A stretch of DNA of 64,000 bases from Aphelocoma coerulescens (lineage: Eukaryota > Chordata > Aves > Passeriformes > Corvidae), in contig NC_091022.1 of assembly GCF_041296385.1 (NCBI RefSeq), positions 18,929,967 through 18,993,966 on the forward strand, in the 5' to 3' direction. This document shows positions 26,601 to 41,400 of this stretch, piece by piece. Below the pieces are notes generated by a model that was not told the origin of the DNA, ran no database searches, and was given only the letters and a program-made list of their open reading frames with translations. How positions within the stretch are numbered: the stretch's first letter is position 1; each line of letters opens with the position of its first letter. A program made the position numbers and the translations under genes.

Positions 26601-29600
26601 CTCAGGCTATATTATTGGACTAAACAGTGGAAAATCCAGAGAAGTTTCCATTCAGAGAATGATTCTTAAATGCTTTTGGGCAGGTCACAGCAGCAGCCAT
26701 TAGAGGAACTCTGACTGAGCTTCCATTGCTAATTCATCAACTGCCATATTCCCAACCATGTGCAGGTAATAATGAACTTATGAGTTTGGGGTTTTTTGTA
26801 ATGTAACCAGATTTATCATATTTAATCCATGGACTTATCAATACTAGCATCTTTTCACTGGATGGCAACTAATTACACCTGTTGCTTTAAAGGGTATTGC
26901 TAATATAACTGTCCAGCTGTGCCTTTGCACTTGGGGAAGTAGATGTGCTCTGACAAGAGCTTATGCTGCAGCATGTTTAAAAGAAGTGCTAACAGTGGTC
27001 CTAAAGTTATCTCTACTTTATGTGATATTATCTCATCTACAGGAATGAAATATCTCCTTTACATTATAAAACAGAAGAGTGCTCAAGAAAAAAATAAAAT
27101 ATTAACTTACCACTACTAGCTTTTTCCCAATGCATTTTAAAAATTTGAATTTATCTGCAACTGTCACTCCACCCAGGTATTCTCCAAGCTTCTCCCGCAG
27201 CACTCTTAATGTGATGTGAGGAGACACCCTAGAATGTTGTCATTCATTAATACATCTGTAAGATCAAATAATGATGGCTAGTTAGTAGGAGGGGGAAGAT
27301 AATGCTCTATACGTGCTGGCTTGCACAGACAGAATGACCAAAACTGGGAGCTATGTCCTAGAACTGAACCCAGCCACACGTAGGTCAGAGAACCTTGGCG
27401 TGGCAGTCAGAACACTGCACTGTAAGGGCTGTCATAGCATTAACTAGCAATAATCACATTCTATAAGCCTCATACAGAGGGAGAATATGGAAGCAGACAA
27501 AATTTGAAAGTTACTTCTTCCGAATGCTGTTGCTCATCTGCAGATGAATAACAACAACATTGGAACCTACAGTTGTGTGCTTCCATATAAGTGACAAAGT
27601 GTCATGGGGCTGGTTCAGGACTGTTGAACATTCCCTTCAAGCACCCAGGGCCAGAGGAGCCTTCATCACTGTCCACTTTAAGCAGCAGGCACATTCCTTT
27701 GCTTTTGTCTTCTCCAACACAAATTTATAGTTGGGTGTGTGCATGTGTGTATGCAAATGTATTTTAAATAAAAACCAAACACTGCAGTGTGAACATTTCC
27801 ACTGTGATTTGAGGATGAGAATGCTGACACAAATATGAATTGCATCATTTAATGTACTACTTGAAAGTATGCAAATATTAAAGTAATGAGCTCAGTAGAA
27901 AAATGACTAGAGAATAAAAAGCATCTCTGCACGATAAATCCAAATATGCCAGAGGCACACCAAAGCTCTGCAGCACAGCATAAGCAATGCTAATTGTCCT
28001 CTGCTGCCATATAAGAGAAACCAGAGAACAAATTCAGGCCCAAGACTGTTAATCACACACGCTGATTAAGTGGTAGGATGATTCTGGCCCAGGCAGCTCT
28101 CACTCCTCCAGCAATGCACAGACATAGCTTGGGGGACAGCACATGTCTTTCTCAGCAAACTGTATAGTCAAGAACCTGCCATGTCTTCCATTTGAACAGG
28201 TCTTCAGCATTAACCTGTCAAGGTTTGTTTGCACTGGCAAGCAGCCCTATAGGCCTTCAGTTCACACCTCAAGTACATAACAAAACCAGTCATTTTCATC
28301 TCGGGAACACAATACTTCAGTGGGCTACAGTGCTTCCCTTGTATTATTTCAAACACCCTGGACTTAGAGGATCCTTCTTAAGACCATAAAACTGCCCTGG
28401 AGCACAGGCATGGAGCAGAGAAAAGTCTGCAGAGAGGACACATCTAGGCCACATGACATAGTTCCTGTACATTTGGCTCCTGCTTATTTCTTCCCCAGCC
28501 ATCATTTCGCCCACATTTGCTGCAGATACTGTCCTTAACATCCTTTGTTTTAAATGTATAAAGACAAATGTGGATGATGGATACCTATATCAACACACAT
28601 CCTTACATGACTTATGTGAGCACATGGATGATCTGTAATTCAAATATCTCTCATTTACAATAATTTCTTCAAGCTGATGTCTCAGAGGAGATATGCCCCT
28701 TGAGTGGTCTTCTGAAACCAAATAAATGCAAGCTGTTTCAGAGGCAATTTTAACACTGCACACCCTTCACTGATAAGGCCTGTCCAAACCAGCAAGCAAA
28801 CCTAAAACTAAGGCATTTATGAACAGCAGGGAAAACATCTAAGTAACTACAATGCATAATGGGAGAAAAGTATCTAGGTACCCAGATCCTGAGATATTCA
28901 GCAGAAAATTATCTAAAAATTATTTGCCAGTGCAGCTGCTAGGAAAATACAAAAATACTAATCTGTCACTTGCTGCCACTGGCTGGCAGAAAACAGTCAC
29001 GTATGAGTCACTACCTTCAGGGTGTCCCTTTAAAAGTAATTTTTTAAAAGAGTTCATTGTAACTTTAAAAGAGTTCATTGCAGCCATCTCATCCAGAAAT
29101 AATACAAGTTAACTTCTGTGGTGAGGAACGAGGAATTAAAAAAAAAAAGCTCACAGAGGCTGAGAAATCAAGTTCATGGGAGCAAGAACTCAGGGCCATA
29201 GACAATTACACTCTTAATATCTTCCTCTAATTTCACAGCTAATGGAAGTGGCCTGTACTTTGACCTAGGAATCCTTTGTAAGGCTGACTCAGACAGTATT
29301 AGGATTGTCAAGATGACTGAGCAACAGAACTACGAACAACATCCAAGCCACAGGAGTACCAGCAAGGCTGCCATTCCCTCTCCTGGATTATAATAGAAGA
29401 AGATTTTAAAAATATTTTTTGTTTTTAAACACAGTGATTCACTGGCCAGGTACAAGTTATTGTTAATACTAATGTACTGCAGCATTGCATAGTACCCATA
29501 GAATAATTAATTAGCAAGTATCTAAGAGTCATTAGCAAGAAACAATACCCAGGCAAATATAAACCCACTGAAATCAGTGAGGATCCTAATTTAATTTGAT

Positions 29601-31731
29601 GCCTCAGTGAAATAAATTTGCACTAGATATTATAGGGCAGTGACAGATGTCCATGACATGAAATGAAGTTACCACTTCAGACATGTGTTCTGCACCTCTG
29701 CTGCTGACTAGAGCAGCAAACAAAATGGGTATATGCACTTTTTTTGTCTGGTTTTGAGCAGCCTTTCAACAAAAGCAGCTGTGAGAATGAATATATTCTG
29801 CACTACATGCTCATACCTGACCACTGTCAGTCTTTTCAGCTACACTGTATATTGTCTTAAGTGGATAATACAAGACTCAATTTAAATTAATTAAAACCTC
29901 TATTCCCTACAGTTTAAGCTGAATTGACAGGTTTTGCACAGGTGTAGACAAGGTGCATGTAAAAGCTCCGTTTCAATACACATCTTTACATTACTTGATC
30001 TACAACTTCTTACCACACCAGATACACACAGATTTTGAGAGTAAAGTGTTTAGGAGTATAAATAAAACTTTCAAAGTTAGGAAAGATTAAAAATGCAACT
30101 CTCTGTGCCAGATTTGAGCCTAGGACTGGGAACCAGGGTATTCCTTCACTAAGTCCTTTAAACAGCTACCTGAGAGCACACATAGCACATGGTGCTGTGC
30201 ACAGCCTTTCACTGCTCAAGAAGAAAGAGGAAATGCTGCTGGTTCATGGGCTGTAATGCTTCCCCTTGAGAAACAAGGCTTCAGCTCTTTCTCTGGACTG
30301 AGAGGACTCAGATCGTTATATCCCTGCTCCTGGGAACTGACAGGCTATCCTGTCTTCACCAAGCCACTGTCTCAAAGCTGACCCCTTGCCCAAAAGAATT
30401 CCAGCTTTTGATAATCAGTCTCAAGGAGACAGAAAGATATGATTTTACAATATAAATTATTCTGCAGAAATACTAGCACTGCTCTGGAAGTGCTTTTCAG
30501 TGGTCCACACCATGGGCTAAGGGAGCTAAGCCCAATACAGTACAAATGAACATAACGTTAGTTATGGTCACCACTCACGCTCCAGAAATTTAATTAGGCA
30601 TCACGTTTCTGCTGACAGATGTAACTGTGCTCTCTAGAGCAACAGTTGGACTGAAAGACTGAAGGACAGTGTGAAGGACCTACCACATACATGAAACCTA
30701 AGACTGCACTCACCTTATAAATCCAGCTGAGATGAATTTGCTAGTAAGAGCTACAGGAACTGTATTCAGCTTGAAGTTCCACACTTCTGCTGGGACATAA
30801 AAAACATGAAGCTCCACCAGCTAAAAAAAGGAACAGATGTAAATATATTACAATCCTCTTCCTATACACTTTGTTTTGTATAGGTGGACTTCTAGTTTGT
30901 GTAGGCAGGAATGGTTCCTTTGATATCAGCACAGGGACTAGAACAGTGAGGCCCTGTCTCACAGTGATGACTAGATAGTGAGAACAGTGACAGCAGAGCA
31001 ATTTGTGACTGAATGCCAGCTGACAGCATCAAAATAACTCACATTAGAACAAGCTCCACAATGGAAGTGAGATAATAGAGAGCCTGTGCTACTGCTGTGT
31101 ATCACTGTGACAGCAATGGAGAGATCTTACCAAAAACAGTTGATACTCTGGAGAGTGTCATGACTACGAGAATCCCTTAGCTGAAATCCTACCTTTGTTC
31201 ATCTCATAAAAAATGCAAAGCCCTGAAAGCTTGATTTAAACAGCACCACAACTTGATCTTGTCATCAAGGAAAAAAAAATTCAAAATGTTTCTGACTGTT
31301 GTTAATAATATTAGCTACCTTGGAAACACAAAAATGCTCCTGCTAATGTCTGTAAAAAGAATAACTAAGTTGGCTCTGAGCAAGGTTCATTTAGACTGTG
31401 TTTGGACTTGTGGTAGTTGTTGCACTACTAATTTTCAGGTCTAGTAAAAATCAGATAGTATTGACAATGATGATACACCTCCCTATAACTAGAAGTCATG
31501 TAAATAAGCTATATTAAATATTTCTGCAAGTGTTGAGTGACTTAATATTAACTAGAAAATAATTCTTTCTATATATACTATTTTAAAAACAAATTTTTTT
31601 TCTTTCTCAGGTCTTCTAGAACCTTACTTTAATAAATTTTTATTTTTATTTGTGAAATCTAAAAAATCTTTATGGAAAAGTACAAAAACTCTCACCTGTG
31701 ATGTTCGAGGTCTCATTTGACTGAATGACAT
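17642..31731 (-). CDS. SPATA1: Spermatogenesis-associated protein 1, complete
   Basis: Sperm/testis-associated coiled-coil protein; molecular role not firmly established. Thirteen coding exons, listed from the start codon on the minus strand: 31731-31696, 30820-30714, 27228-27111, 25054-25001, 24905-24581, 24468-24223, 23735-23609, 23465-23405, 22820-22703, 21976-21851, 20033-19864, 18828-18730, 17746-17642. All GT/AG; phases join to 563 aa ending in TAA. Residues 13-110 match the conserved N-terminal region (LVELHVFYVPAEVWNFKLNT; KSFAPPY ALYPELYLLP). Residues 111-360 are polar and low-complexity (many Q, N, E, S) and probably disordered. Residues 425-500 are the conserved charged coiled coil of the SPATA1 C-terminal family (EQNKLRRY, EEWKKKYFETKKAT). 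The protein is about 100 aa longer than I recall for human, mostly in the middle exons. The first coding exon supplies only 12 aa and its start is the least certain junction. It is divergent from GNG5 and convergent with CTBS. Larger introns hold only AT-rich DNA and the repeats listed. Confidence 0.93.
18218..18238 (+). other. G-run cluster, possible G-quadruplex
   Basis: Plus strand has a run of eight Gs followed by GGG, GG and GGG separated by one or two T residues, in the last SPATA1 intron. It meets the simple G3+ quadruplex pattern only if the long run is split in two. Confidence 0.4.
18530..18643. repeat. AT-rich low-complexity tract
   Basis: About 110 bp of nearly pure A/T with many TTTAAAATAT and ATAATATT units in the last SPATA1 intron. 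Confidence 0.8.
23993..24046. repeat. 29-bp-period tandem duplication in SPATA1 intron
   Basis: The block AGCACACAGTGATAATGAAG continuing GACT occurs at 23993 and again at 24022 with no mismatch over 24 nt. Non-coding; between the exons at 23609-23735 and 24223-24468. Confidence 0.85.
26525..26544. repeat. (TA)n microsatellite
   Basis: Ten perfect TA units in the SPATA1 intron between the exons at 25001 and 27111. Confidence 0.9.
29043..29080. repeat. Short tandem duplication, about 21 bp
   Basis: TTTAAAAGAGTTCATTG is repeated twice in direct succession, separated by TAAC, in the second SPATA1 intron. Non-coding. Confidence 0.75.
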
Positions 31732-33468
31732 GTTGGTCCCTCTGTTTGACCACAGCAAATGCCAGGTGGGCTTTCTAATTTTCTTTTTGATTGAAGCATT
31801 CTTTAAGAGCCAGTTTCATGATAATCTGTTATGAGAGAAGTTACTCCATAAATATCCTTTATTTTCATTTACTGTTCTTCATTCCACTTGTGAAAATGGA
31901 AGTTGTGTCTGTGGTGAGGCAGAAAGCTTCCAGCTAACTGCAAACAGAATCAACCACACCTTCTACACAAATGAGTATCACCTAAGTAACTGGGGGAATT
32001 GCTAAATCATAGCCCTGAGGCTCTAAGAGACCTGCCCTAAGGCATGTCCTCTTAACATTTTCTCCCCTTTCATAAAAATAGTTTGGTAGTATATAATTTT
32101 CTACACAGTCCCACTGTTCTCCTAAAGACACAGACCTAAGTCCCCACAAAATGATATTCTTGCAGGGCCTGGCTCTGATAAAGTGACAATTATTGTGAAC
32201 TGCAACAAACAACACATTGTGCCGGCCAAACACAGTGCTCCAAGGAAACGTGACTGTGTTGGGCAACCATGTCAGAAAAATACCTCCATCAATTATAAAC
32301 CATGGTTCTGTCCTAACACTGTTATAGAATCATGGAATGATTTGGGTTGGAAGGGACCTTTGAAGGTCAGCTAGTCCAACCCCCTGCAGTGAGCAGGGAC
32401 AGCTCCCGCTTGGCCAGGTTGTCCAGACCCCAAGTCCAATCTGACCTTGAATGTTTCCAGGGATGGGGCATCTCCTACCTCTCTGGTCAACCCGTTCCAG
32501 GCTTTTACCACTGTTAGTGTAAAAAACTTCTTCCTTTTAACTCTAATCAGCCCTCTTTTAGTTTAAATTCCCCCTGTCCTATTGCAACAGGCCCTGCTAA
32601 AAGGATTGCTTCCATCTTTCTCTTTTTGTTAGGAGTTTCCTTGGTATTCTCATTTTTGAAGGCTGTTCCAGCCCCCCCTGAGGTTACAAACCTCCTCTGG
32701 ATTTTCAGCCTGCTGAACTCCCTTGCTGTTCTGATCTCAACAGGAATCTCTCTCCTCCTCCTGCCTCTACCCCAGCTACTTCTAATTCACCTGTTCTTGA
32801 GCATGAGTGACCGGACTTTCCAAGCGACCTTCCAGGTCTCACCCTGGCACTGTGAAATTAAGATTTCCTCATGTCAGTGGGAAGCACCTACTCAGCCAGG
32901 GCCTGTGTCTTTACTTGCTAGCTCCCACAAATGGCCTGAGTGTAAGACCCCGTCACGCCTCCGGTCATTCCCAGCCAAAGGCAGGCACAGCAGGTCTCAG
33001 CGCGGGTTCCTGCCCTCGGTCCTGCCTACATGGAGAATGCTGCACTTTACCTCATGTCACCCCATGCTCCAGGCTTCACCGCCATCCCCGGGCACTTTCT
33101 GCACGGACCTAGGACTACTAAATTGATCCTCCAAGCTACAGTCAACGCTCAAACTGCTGGCAAGAGCAAAGTTAGGCACTTTATTCATTGTATCTCAAAA
33201 TAACCTCCAAACTTGGAACTCACTGGATATTATCACCAAGATTCGCCGCCTTGGTGTGAATGTCGCCTGCTCTTTCAGTCCGCATTATTAGCGCGCGGCG
33301 GCGCGGCTGATTTCTGCGCCCGCAGGCGGTGCCGTCCCGGGCACACGGAGCGGCCCCGCCCGCCTGGGCCCCGGGTGCGCAGGCGCCGCGGTCCGGGAGT
33401 TGTAGCCGCGCCGGGAAGTTGTGTGCGAGTGCCGCGAGTGCCCAGCCGAGCCCGCCGCCAACCCCGCC
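31732..33468. other. SPATA1-GNG5 divergent intergenic region
   Basis: 1.7 kb between the two start codons. The left part (31732-32320) has no recognisable feature and includes the presumed SPATA1 5'UTR or promoter. 32322-32640 is an antisense CR1 copy. 32640-33250 is CT-rich, probably decayed repeat. The GNG5 CpG island begins near 33280. A non-coding SPATA1 first exon in that island is possible but not shown. Confidence 0.6.
32322..32640 (-). mobile_element. CR1 LINE fragment, antisense
   Basis: Plus strand reads as the reverse complement of an avian CR1 3' end: ATAGAATCATGGAATGATTT, then TTGGAAGGGACCTTTGAAGG, then ATGTTTCCAGGGATGGGGCA, then the TTCCCCCTGTCCTATTGCAA block. About 320 bp, 5'-truncated; similarity fades after about 32640 but may extend to 32800. 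Non-coding. Confidence 0.9.
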
Positions 33469-34767
<1,299 letters not shown>

Positions 34768-36894
34768 TTATGTGAACTACTTCAGTATCTTTCAGTGGTA
34801 AGTTCTTGAATTACAATTCTTAAACTCTTTTGTCATTTAAATAAGAGAGGCTGTAGGAAAGGCACTCAGAAACATTTGACTTGTGCACCTGGTGTTGGTC
34901 TAGATCCCCATTTTTGGTCCCTTCTCCCCTTTTCTGGTCACAGCTCTGTACTGCGCTGTCCATAATTATTATGAGTAGCACTTTGCTGTTGCGTAGTTTC
35001 CACCTGTTTCTGTACCCGTAGCAAAGTAGTGAGCTGCTATTCGGACTAACCAAGCTGTATTGTGCTGTATCTTCCTCTCTGTAAGGGTATTATTTCCCTT
35101 TTCTCACATAGAATTAATCACCTGACAGCATATGTGGTGAATCCTGATTGTGGCAGATAAAACAGACTTTAGTTCTTAAACTTCTAAAGAACAGTTCCAA
35201 AACCAGATTAGTGGTGGTGGTCCACAAGAAGAGCACTGACTACTGCAGAGGGGAGATGCCCCTCTGCAGAAATAAGTGTATACTTTTTAAAAAGTATTTA
35301 CTTTTAAAAGCCCATACTCCACTCAAGTAAAGTACTACAGGGGTAGCAGTTTAAGTAACTAGAAACAGTGGAATACTCATTTGGATTTTCATTCCAAAAA
35401 CTTTCATAGGTTCATTAGCACTACTGCTATCACCAGGAAGACTGCTCACTCATCTGGCATTTTGGTGATTAGATTTTAGGCTAACCTCTTTAGAAAGGTG
35501 AGTTTCAGATCCAGAATAGCTTCACCTAAACTCTGAGAGTCACAATAACTTGGTTATTTTGACCGCAGTAAATGCATGATAATTTTACCATGTTCCCTTT
35601 TCCTGTTGCTGGTTGATTTGGATCTGTTGGAGATGAGAGCACAGACGTTATTTCAAAGCACCTGATACACATTTAACAGTAGTTCACAATCCTTAGGAAC
35701 CTCATAGTTAGTCTTAACCTTGAAAAATTCTGGTTGTGTAGCTGACTTATATCATCCAAAGAACTGTAATTTGCTAGATTTATACTGTGCTGTAAGGCAG
35801 CTTTATAGAAAGGTGACCACAGTCTGACTGTTAAAATTGCTCTCCCCTCAAGCAGACTGTAGAAGAGTTCCAGATGTGTGTACTAGCATGAATAACCGTG
35901 TTTAAAGACCAGAGCAGTAACAGTATAGAAGTAGATCCTTAACTATTTAACAAACAGAAACACTTCCCACATTGTTTTGAGCAGTGAATTACAGCAGTAT
36001 AACTGAAATGTGCTTTAGAGTTCTTGTAGCTTTTAGAGGTACTTCTATTGTGAATTTTTGCCAACTACTGTTATTTAAAAAATACTCTTGAATGCTACAC
36101 TAGTGTAGCTTCATCTGTAAGCACTAATCCAAGGAAGGAATTAGATAATTGTAAGCATTATAGACTGATAACTCATACAAAGCTAAATAAACTGTACTTA
36201 ATCAGTGACACATACAATTCCCCACGAAGGTTTGCCAAGGTGAAGTAATTCCTGGATTCCTTGGTGTGGATATCAGGAAACAATGTTTCCTCTGTCTCAC
36301 AACACACATGCATACACAAGGCATAAAAGGCTTAATATGTTCTTTCTCAAGTACAGCCTTTGGAATGGAACTCTTGTTTATATTTTAGTTACACTACCTA
36401 TATGTGAAACTCCTTCACTGCGCAGTATCTGTTGCAGGCACTTCCTGAAAAGAGGTGGTTTCTTAGTCATAATTCCTTGTATTTTCTTGATGAGCCAATA
36501 GCGTTCATGTTTGCCCAGTCAGCACCACCTCACTGAAGAGGAAGTGTAATCTGTAAGTTACACAACAAATTCCCTGCTTTTCAAAGGCAAAATAGATACC
36601 TGGTGTTTTGGCAAGCACAAAGTGACCGGGAACAATGTTTTCTATCCTTACACTTAGCAGTTTGGTTTCCAGGAGACACTAAGCTTCAGTTCTTTTGTAA
36701 GAGCTTTGATAATCTTATTGTGTCTTTGGGGATGGCTTCATTAAAGGTTTATTTTTTAAACTAATAAAACAGCTGTGGAAAAAGTTATTTTTTTGTAACT
36801 AGTTGTCCATGGCATATTCTGAACATACGTGTTCTTAGAGTTGCTTCATTTAGCAGTGATACCTTTCTAACTAGATTTTGGTTTTGTTTTTCAG

Positions 36895-37145
36895 ATCTTT
36901 TAGCATCTTTTCCTACCTGCTGATGTGTGTATGGGCAGAGTGCCTCAAGGAGTGGCCTGGTTTGAAGTCTGTACAAAAGCTTAGCTTTAATGTGCCAAAT
37001 CTAACTCTAAAAGTGCTACTGTCGTCAAACTTCTTACCATCTACCTCTCCAGATGAACTGTATGCTAGTTACGTATTTCTGTTTCATAAGGGAATCAGTT
37101 TTATATGCCAAGCAAAAAATAAAAGTGTCTTGACTTAGTCTGGTC
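36895..37145 (+). other. Probable spliced 3'UTR exon of GNG5
   Basis: The sequence after the GNG5 stop has a consensus donor (GTG|GTAAGT) at 34798. A strong acceptor with a polypyrimidine tract (GGTTTTGTTTTTCAG) ends at 36894. The segment after it runs to AATAAA at 37118-37123. Splicing would join 34797 to 36895 across a 2.1-kb intron. The intron lies within 50 nt of the stop, so nonsense-mediated decay would not be expected. Inferred from signals only; the unspliced 3'UTR is the alternative. Confidence 0.5.
37118..37123 (+). terminator. Candidate GNG5 poly(A) signal
   Basis: AATAAA followed within 20 nt by a GT-rich stretch (AGTGTCTTGACTTAGTCTGG). Confidence 0.55.
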
Positions 37146-38112
37146 TTGAAATTACTGTAAGAATTTGATTGACTTCTGGGTATGGGGGCACCTCACAGTC
37201 AGTGCATCACTCTGTAGCAGCTGGAGAGCAGAGAGAGGAGTGTAAATATTGTGCTGCTGCAAGTCTGCCTGGGGTTAACAGTCCTACAGAACAATGAGGC
37301 TCCAGCAGTACCATACTTAGAAGCGTAACAGAAATAGAACAGAAAAAAATTTTGGACTGTATATAGCTCAGCTATACAGCTGTCCCACATCATAGACATC
37401 AAATAAAGACAGAGTAAATTATTCTTTATCTTAATAAGTAATTCTACCCTAGGAGGTAACTTACTCTATGAGCCTTCTTATTCGTTAGGTAAATATGAAA
37501 AAGCACTTACAGCTGTATATGAAGACAAAGTAACTCAAAGAAAACTTGACCTTTTAGCTGCCACTGAATGTGCCAACTTAAGGCAAAACAGTAGTTTATA
37601 TGCAGATAATACCAACTCGAGTGTAGCTGTGAGGCTAAAGAAGCATTTTTAAAATTTTAATGGAGAAAGCCCTGCTCAGAGACCTCACATAGTCCCTGAG
37701 CAGCATTTTTAGATGATAGCTTTATGTACTTCCTGTAAGGAGGTTTTACGAATTCTTTCCCATTTGTCTTTGTTTACTTTCAGCTGCTTTGGGCACATAC
37801 ACCTCTTGTCAATATGATATTTACAGAAGAGATACCTGTAGAAGTTATGCATATTGTTTTTGTAACTTCAGCAACACGCCTCTTTTATGCAAAATGCTAA
37901 TGAAATAAAATATAATGGATTTCATGGATTGCATACTGCCTTCTCCATGTTCTCTGGATAGGAGAACCTTTTTGGAAAACTATGCTCATACTGTCAGGGA
38001 ACAGCATACTGTAAGTTAGAAATAAGTTTTAAATATTTATCTCTTACCTGATTAACCGAAGATGTCTGGGTTAATGGAAAAAAATAAAACAAAACTGTAA
38101 AACTAGAAATAC
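37146..38112. other. GNG5-RPF1 convergent intergenic region
   Basis: AT-rich sequence between the two 3' ends. Another plus-strand AATAAA lies near 37904-37909 and could end longer GNG5 transcripts. No coding signal is seen. Confidence 0.6.
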
Positions 38113-38118
38113 TTTATT
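38113..38118 (-). terminator. Candidate RPF1 poly(A) signal
   Basis: TTTATT on the plus strand (AATAAA on the minus), about 360 nt after the RPF1 stop codon. Confidence 0.55.
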
Positions 38119-38476
38119 TTGAAAACTTCTTTAACCAACATATTTACTGTCTGATGTTGTGAAGCATAATCTGTTTCTACAGAACAGCAGCACTTCTGGC
38201 AAATCCTTAGTGATAGCTACATGACAAGTTGTTCAAACATGGCCATAGTTTTTCCTCCTAAACTGGAAAAAGTCACTGTCCTTGTCATGTTGGCTACAAA
38301 CAGGAAGAAAGGCACATCCTACTTGATCTGCTGCTGTAGAAAGTTTTAATGTTTGCTGTTTGTCTTTTTGCAGACAGATACTGTTCAGCATCATTATCAT
38401 TAGTTAGGAGTCCAAGATCATCCATAGATCAAAGCAGCTGCTATATTCCTGGTCACCCACAATTGGCAGATTTCAC

Positions 38477-41400
38477 TTATAAGTGGAATTTTCTTCTACT
38501 TGTGTCCATTTCTCGACGCTGAAATTTAAAAGAAAAGTTGTTTACCAGGAAGTTCATGCAGGATACAAACAAGGATGACCATTTTATAGCAGGGTGGAGA
38601 ATGAAATGTAGTTATGGTATAGTAGAGTTGCAAATAAGTAGTCATGGTATATTGATAATCATCATCCTTGCTATTTTTATTTTTGACTTGGAATACAGCA
38701 GAATGTTTCTGCTTTGCATGTTTCTCAAAATATACCTCTAAAAACTTCAGTTAGACACTTCCACACTGAGAACTGCATTTGTACTGCTTTTCTAGGGTAA
38801 GATTTTTTTGTACATTTCATGTCATGTTTAGTCTCCCCAAGCAGGACTTCTATCATTATTAAGACATACCTTATGAATCCATTCATATTCTCCAAATTTG
38901 GAATCAAAGGTTCCTTTTTGAAGTGACCTCAGCTTTAATGTAAAACGTGGCCCCAGTTCTTGAATTCCCACTTTCTTTTCACTCTTGAAAATGTATCTTG
39001 GGGAAGAAAAGAACTAAAATTAGGAATTAAGTTACAAGAGTATTCTCTCTCACTTGTGAGTTTTGTGGAAAACATCACCTGTGGAATCTGAAAAAGATGT
39101 AGTCTCTCTGGTTGTGAAATGTAGCTACTTGTCTTCCAATGAACTGAGGATCGTGTGGGAAGAGAGCAGCAAACATGCGGCCAATGGAATGGCCGAGCCG
39201 CGTTGTGAAATTGTTCAGGATCACTTCAGGGACGTGTTCTGTGGGCTCCTTCCCTTTGCGCTGAAAGGAACGTAATAAGAATGCAAAGAACAGAGTGAGT
39301 GCAAAAGGTTTTAATGTACTATCAAAGAAGCGTTTGAAATAGGAAGACAGGGCTGATAACATGCCCTAATAATTTTTTCTAACACAACTTCAGTTCATAA
39401 ATAAAGGAGCAGCTGGTAAGATAAGGATCTTTGGTTCAATAATATAAATTAAATGAAAAAGCACAAGTAATTTTACATTTCTCTCTCCTGCACCAATTCT
39501 TACTCTTGGCAGAACCTGTTACAGCAGATAATCCACTCTGCCTATCACAGGTGTATTCCCTCTGTACTCACAACCAGCTAAGGGTATATGGGACTGAGAA
39601 TATTTGGGCTTCTTTAATAAAAACTGATTAGAGAATACATACATCAAAGAGGAAAACACACTTTACTGCAAATTCCTTAGGGCTACGTAAGCAGGGCTAA
39701 GTAAACAATACTACAGAAGAGGTAACAGGGCTGTGAGAATAAGAACTATGTTTTATTCAAGACTACAGCTAATGAAACCTTTTATACTGCTGATTTTATA
39801 TACCCTATTGTGTGTATGCTAGACATGGGGTATTTCCTATTGATAAAGTTATCATCTGCTATTTAATGACATTTTAAAAATACTTGTCAGACTTGCATTA
39901 TAAAATACTTGCCAGTTAAAGAAATTCAGCAAATAGGCTTGAAAATGGAAATATGCTGCTTATGAAGTATACACTAATCCTTAGCCTCCTGTTAGCTTAC
40001 CAAAAAAACACCTTTACAAGATCAGCTGAATTATATCAAAATGCAGTTTTGACAGTTGAAGTAGACTGGATGTATTTATCATTGCCCAACTGATGACCCA
40101 CTTTTCAAAATTTTTTTGAGTCTCACCTTTATTTCTTTACGCAAACGCACACTACTCATTCTAAAATGAGCAGTTGGACCATCAGGCAGATGACTTAAAA
40201 CAAGACCATCTGTGCACTAAGTTAAAAAAAAAGGCTGGCAACACTGAACATGTAATTTACAGAGGAACAGTCTTTGGAAAATGCAGTATTACATGAGATT
40301 TAGATCCATAATCTATGCCCAAGGTTTTGTTAAATTTTCAGACATACATTCCCAAACTAGTTAACTAGCCTTCTCAAGTATGTCCATTACATTTTGTTTC
40401 AATTGCTAACAAAAGTTCTCTATTGCTTTCTCCCTTACGAATTAGTAATGTTTTATCTTGTCAGAAAAATAAAATGGATCTTCCTGGTCAGAAAAATTTG
40501 TTAATTAATCAAACTGTTAAATTTACTGAAATAGTAACAGTGCTTATCCATGCATTATAAACAAAAAAGTCCCAACTATGTACACACTCCAGTTCCATTA
40601 GCCATCACTCACTCAAGCTGGAACTGATTTTTAGCTCTGTAATTTGCACTGTGAAGAGAAAGAAAACAGAATAAAGTAGGTCTCTGATGCACTCTACAGA
40701 ATTTTCTTTCCCTGATAAATACACAAAAGGATACTTGGTATTTTGCGATCTTCATTAATGACAATTAAATCCGTGAAGTCCCTCGCAATGCACTGTGGAA
40801 TGATTCTTTTCAAAGCCAGTCCTCTGCGATAGTAGACGTGTGAGTTGGGTATGACAGTAGCCAGCTGCTCACAGAATCTCACTGTTCTCTGCAAAACACG
40901 GGAGTTCAAGGCAATGAGCGGAATTCAGCGCCGAATTCAGTTATCAGGAGAACAGGGGGTTGGTCATTCCAACTACCCTCCCTGAGCATACATTACTTCC
41001 AGTATATCTTTAAAGACTTGAAGATATTAAATTATTTCATTCAGTTAGTGCAAAAACATTCATTTGCAGTAAAGACTGCAGCACACCAGAGATATATATT
41101 TTTAAGGACTTTTTTTCCCCCTCCCTCCATCACAGAAAAGCAGGAAAATGCAAAAAGCACAATCTCCACACTCATTATTTACTAAGGACACTGGTTTACA
41201 AAAAGTTTACCGCATCTCAAAATAAAATACAACTATTTCTTCAGGAACTCATGTCTGAGTTTTCAGCTGAACTGTTTGAGGTGTATTTTTTCTTTTCTTT
41301 AAAGCAATTTCTTTTATGCCAGTAATCTCTCCAATCAGGCAATGCTGATCATTCCAGTATAAAAACACATGCACAGGGGCCAGTAATCTCTCCAATCAGG

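Noticed and set aside
32626..33126. 166-aa plus-strand ORF rich in Leu, Ser and Pro
   Set aside because: Begins at the edge of an antisense CR1 copy and has no recognisable domain or splice support.
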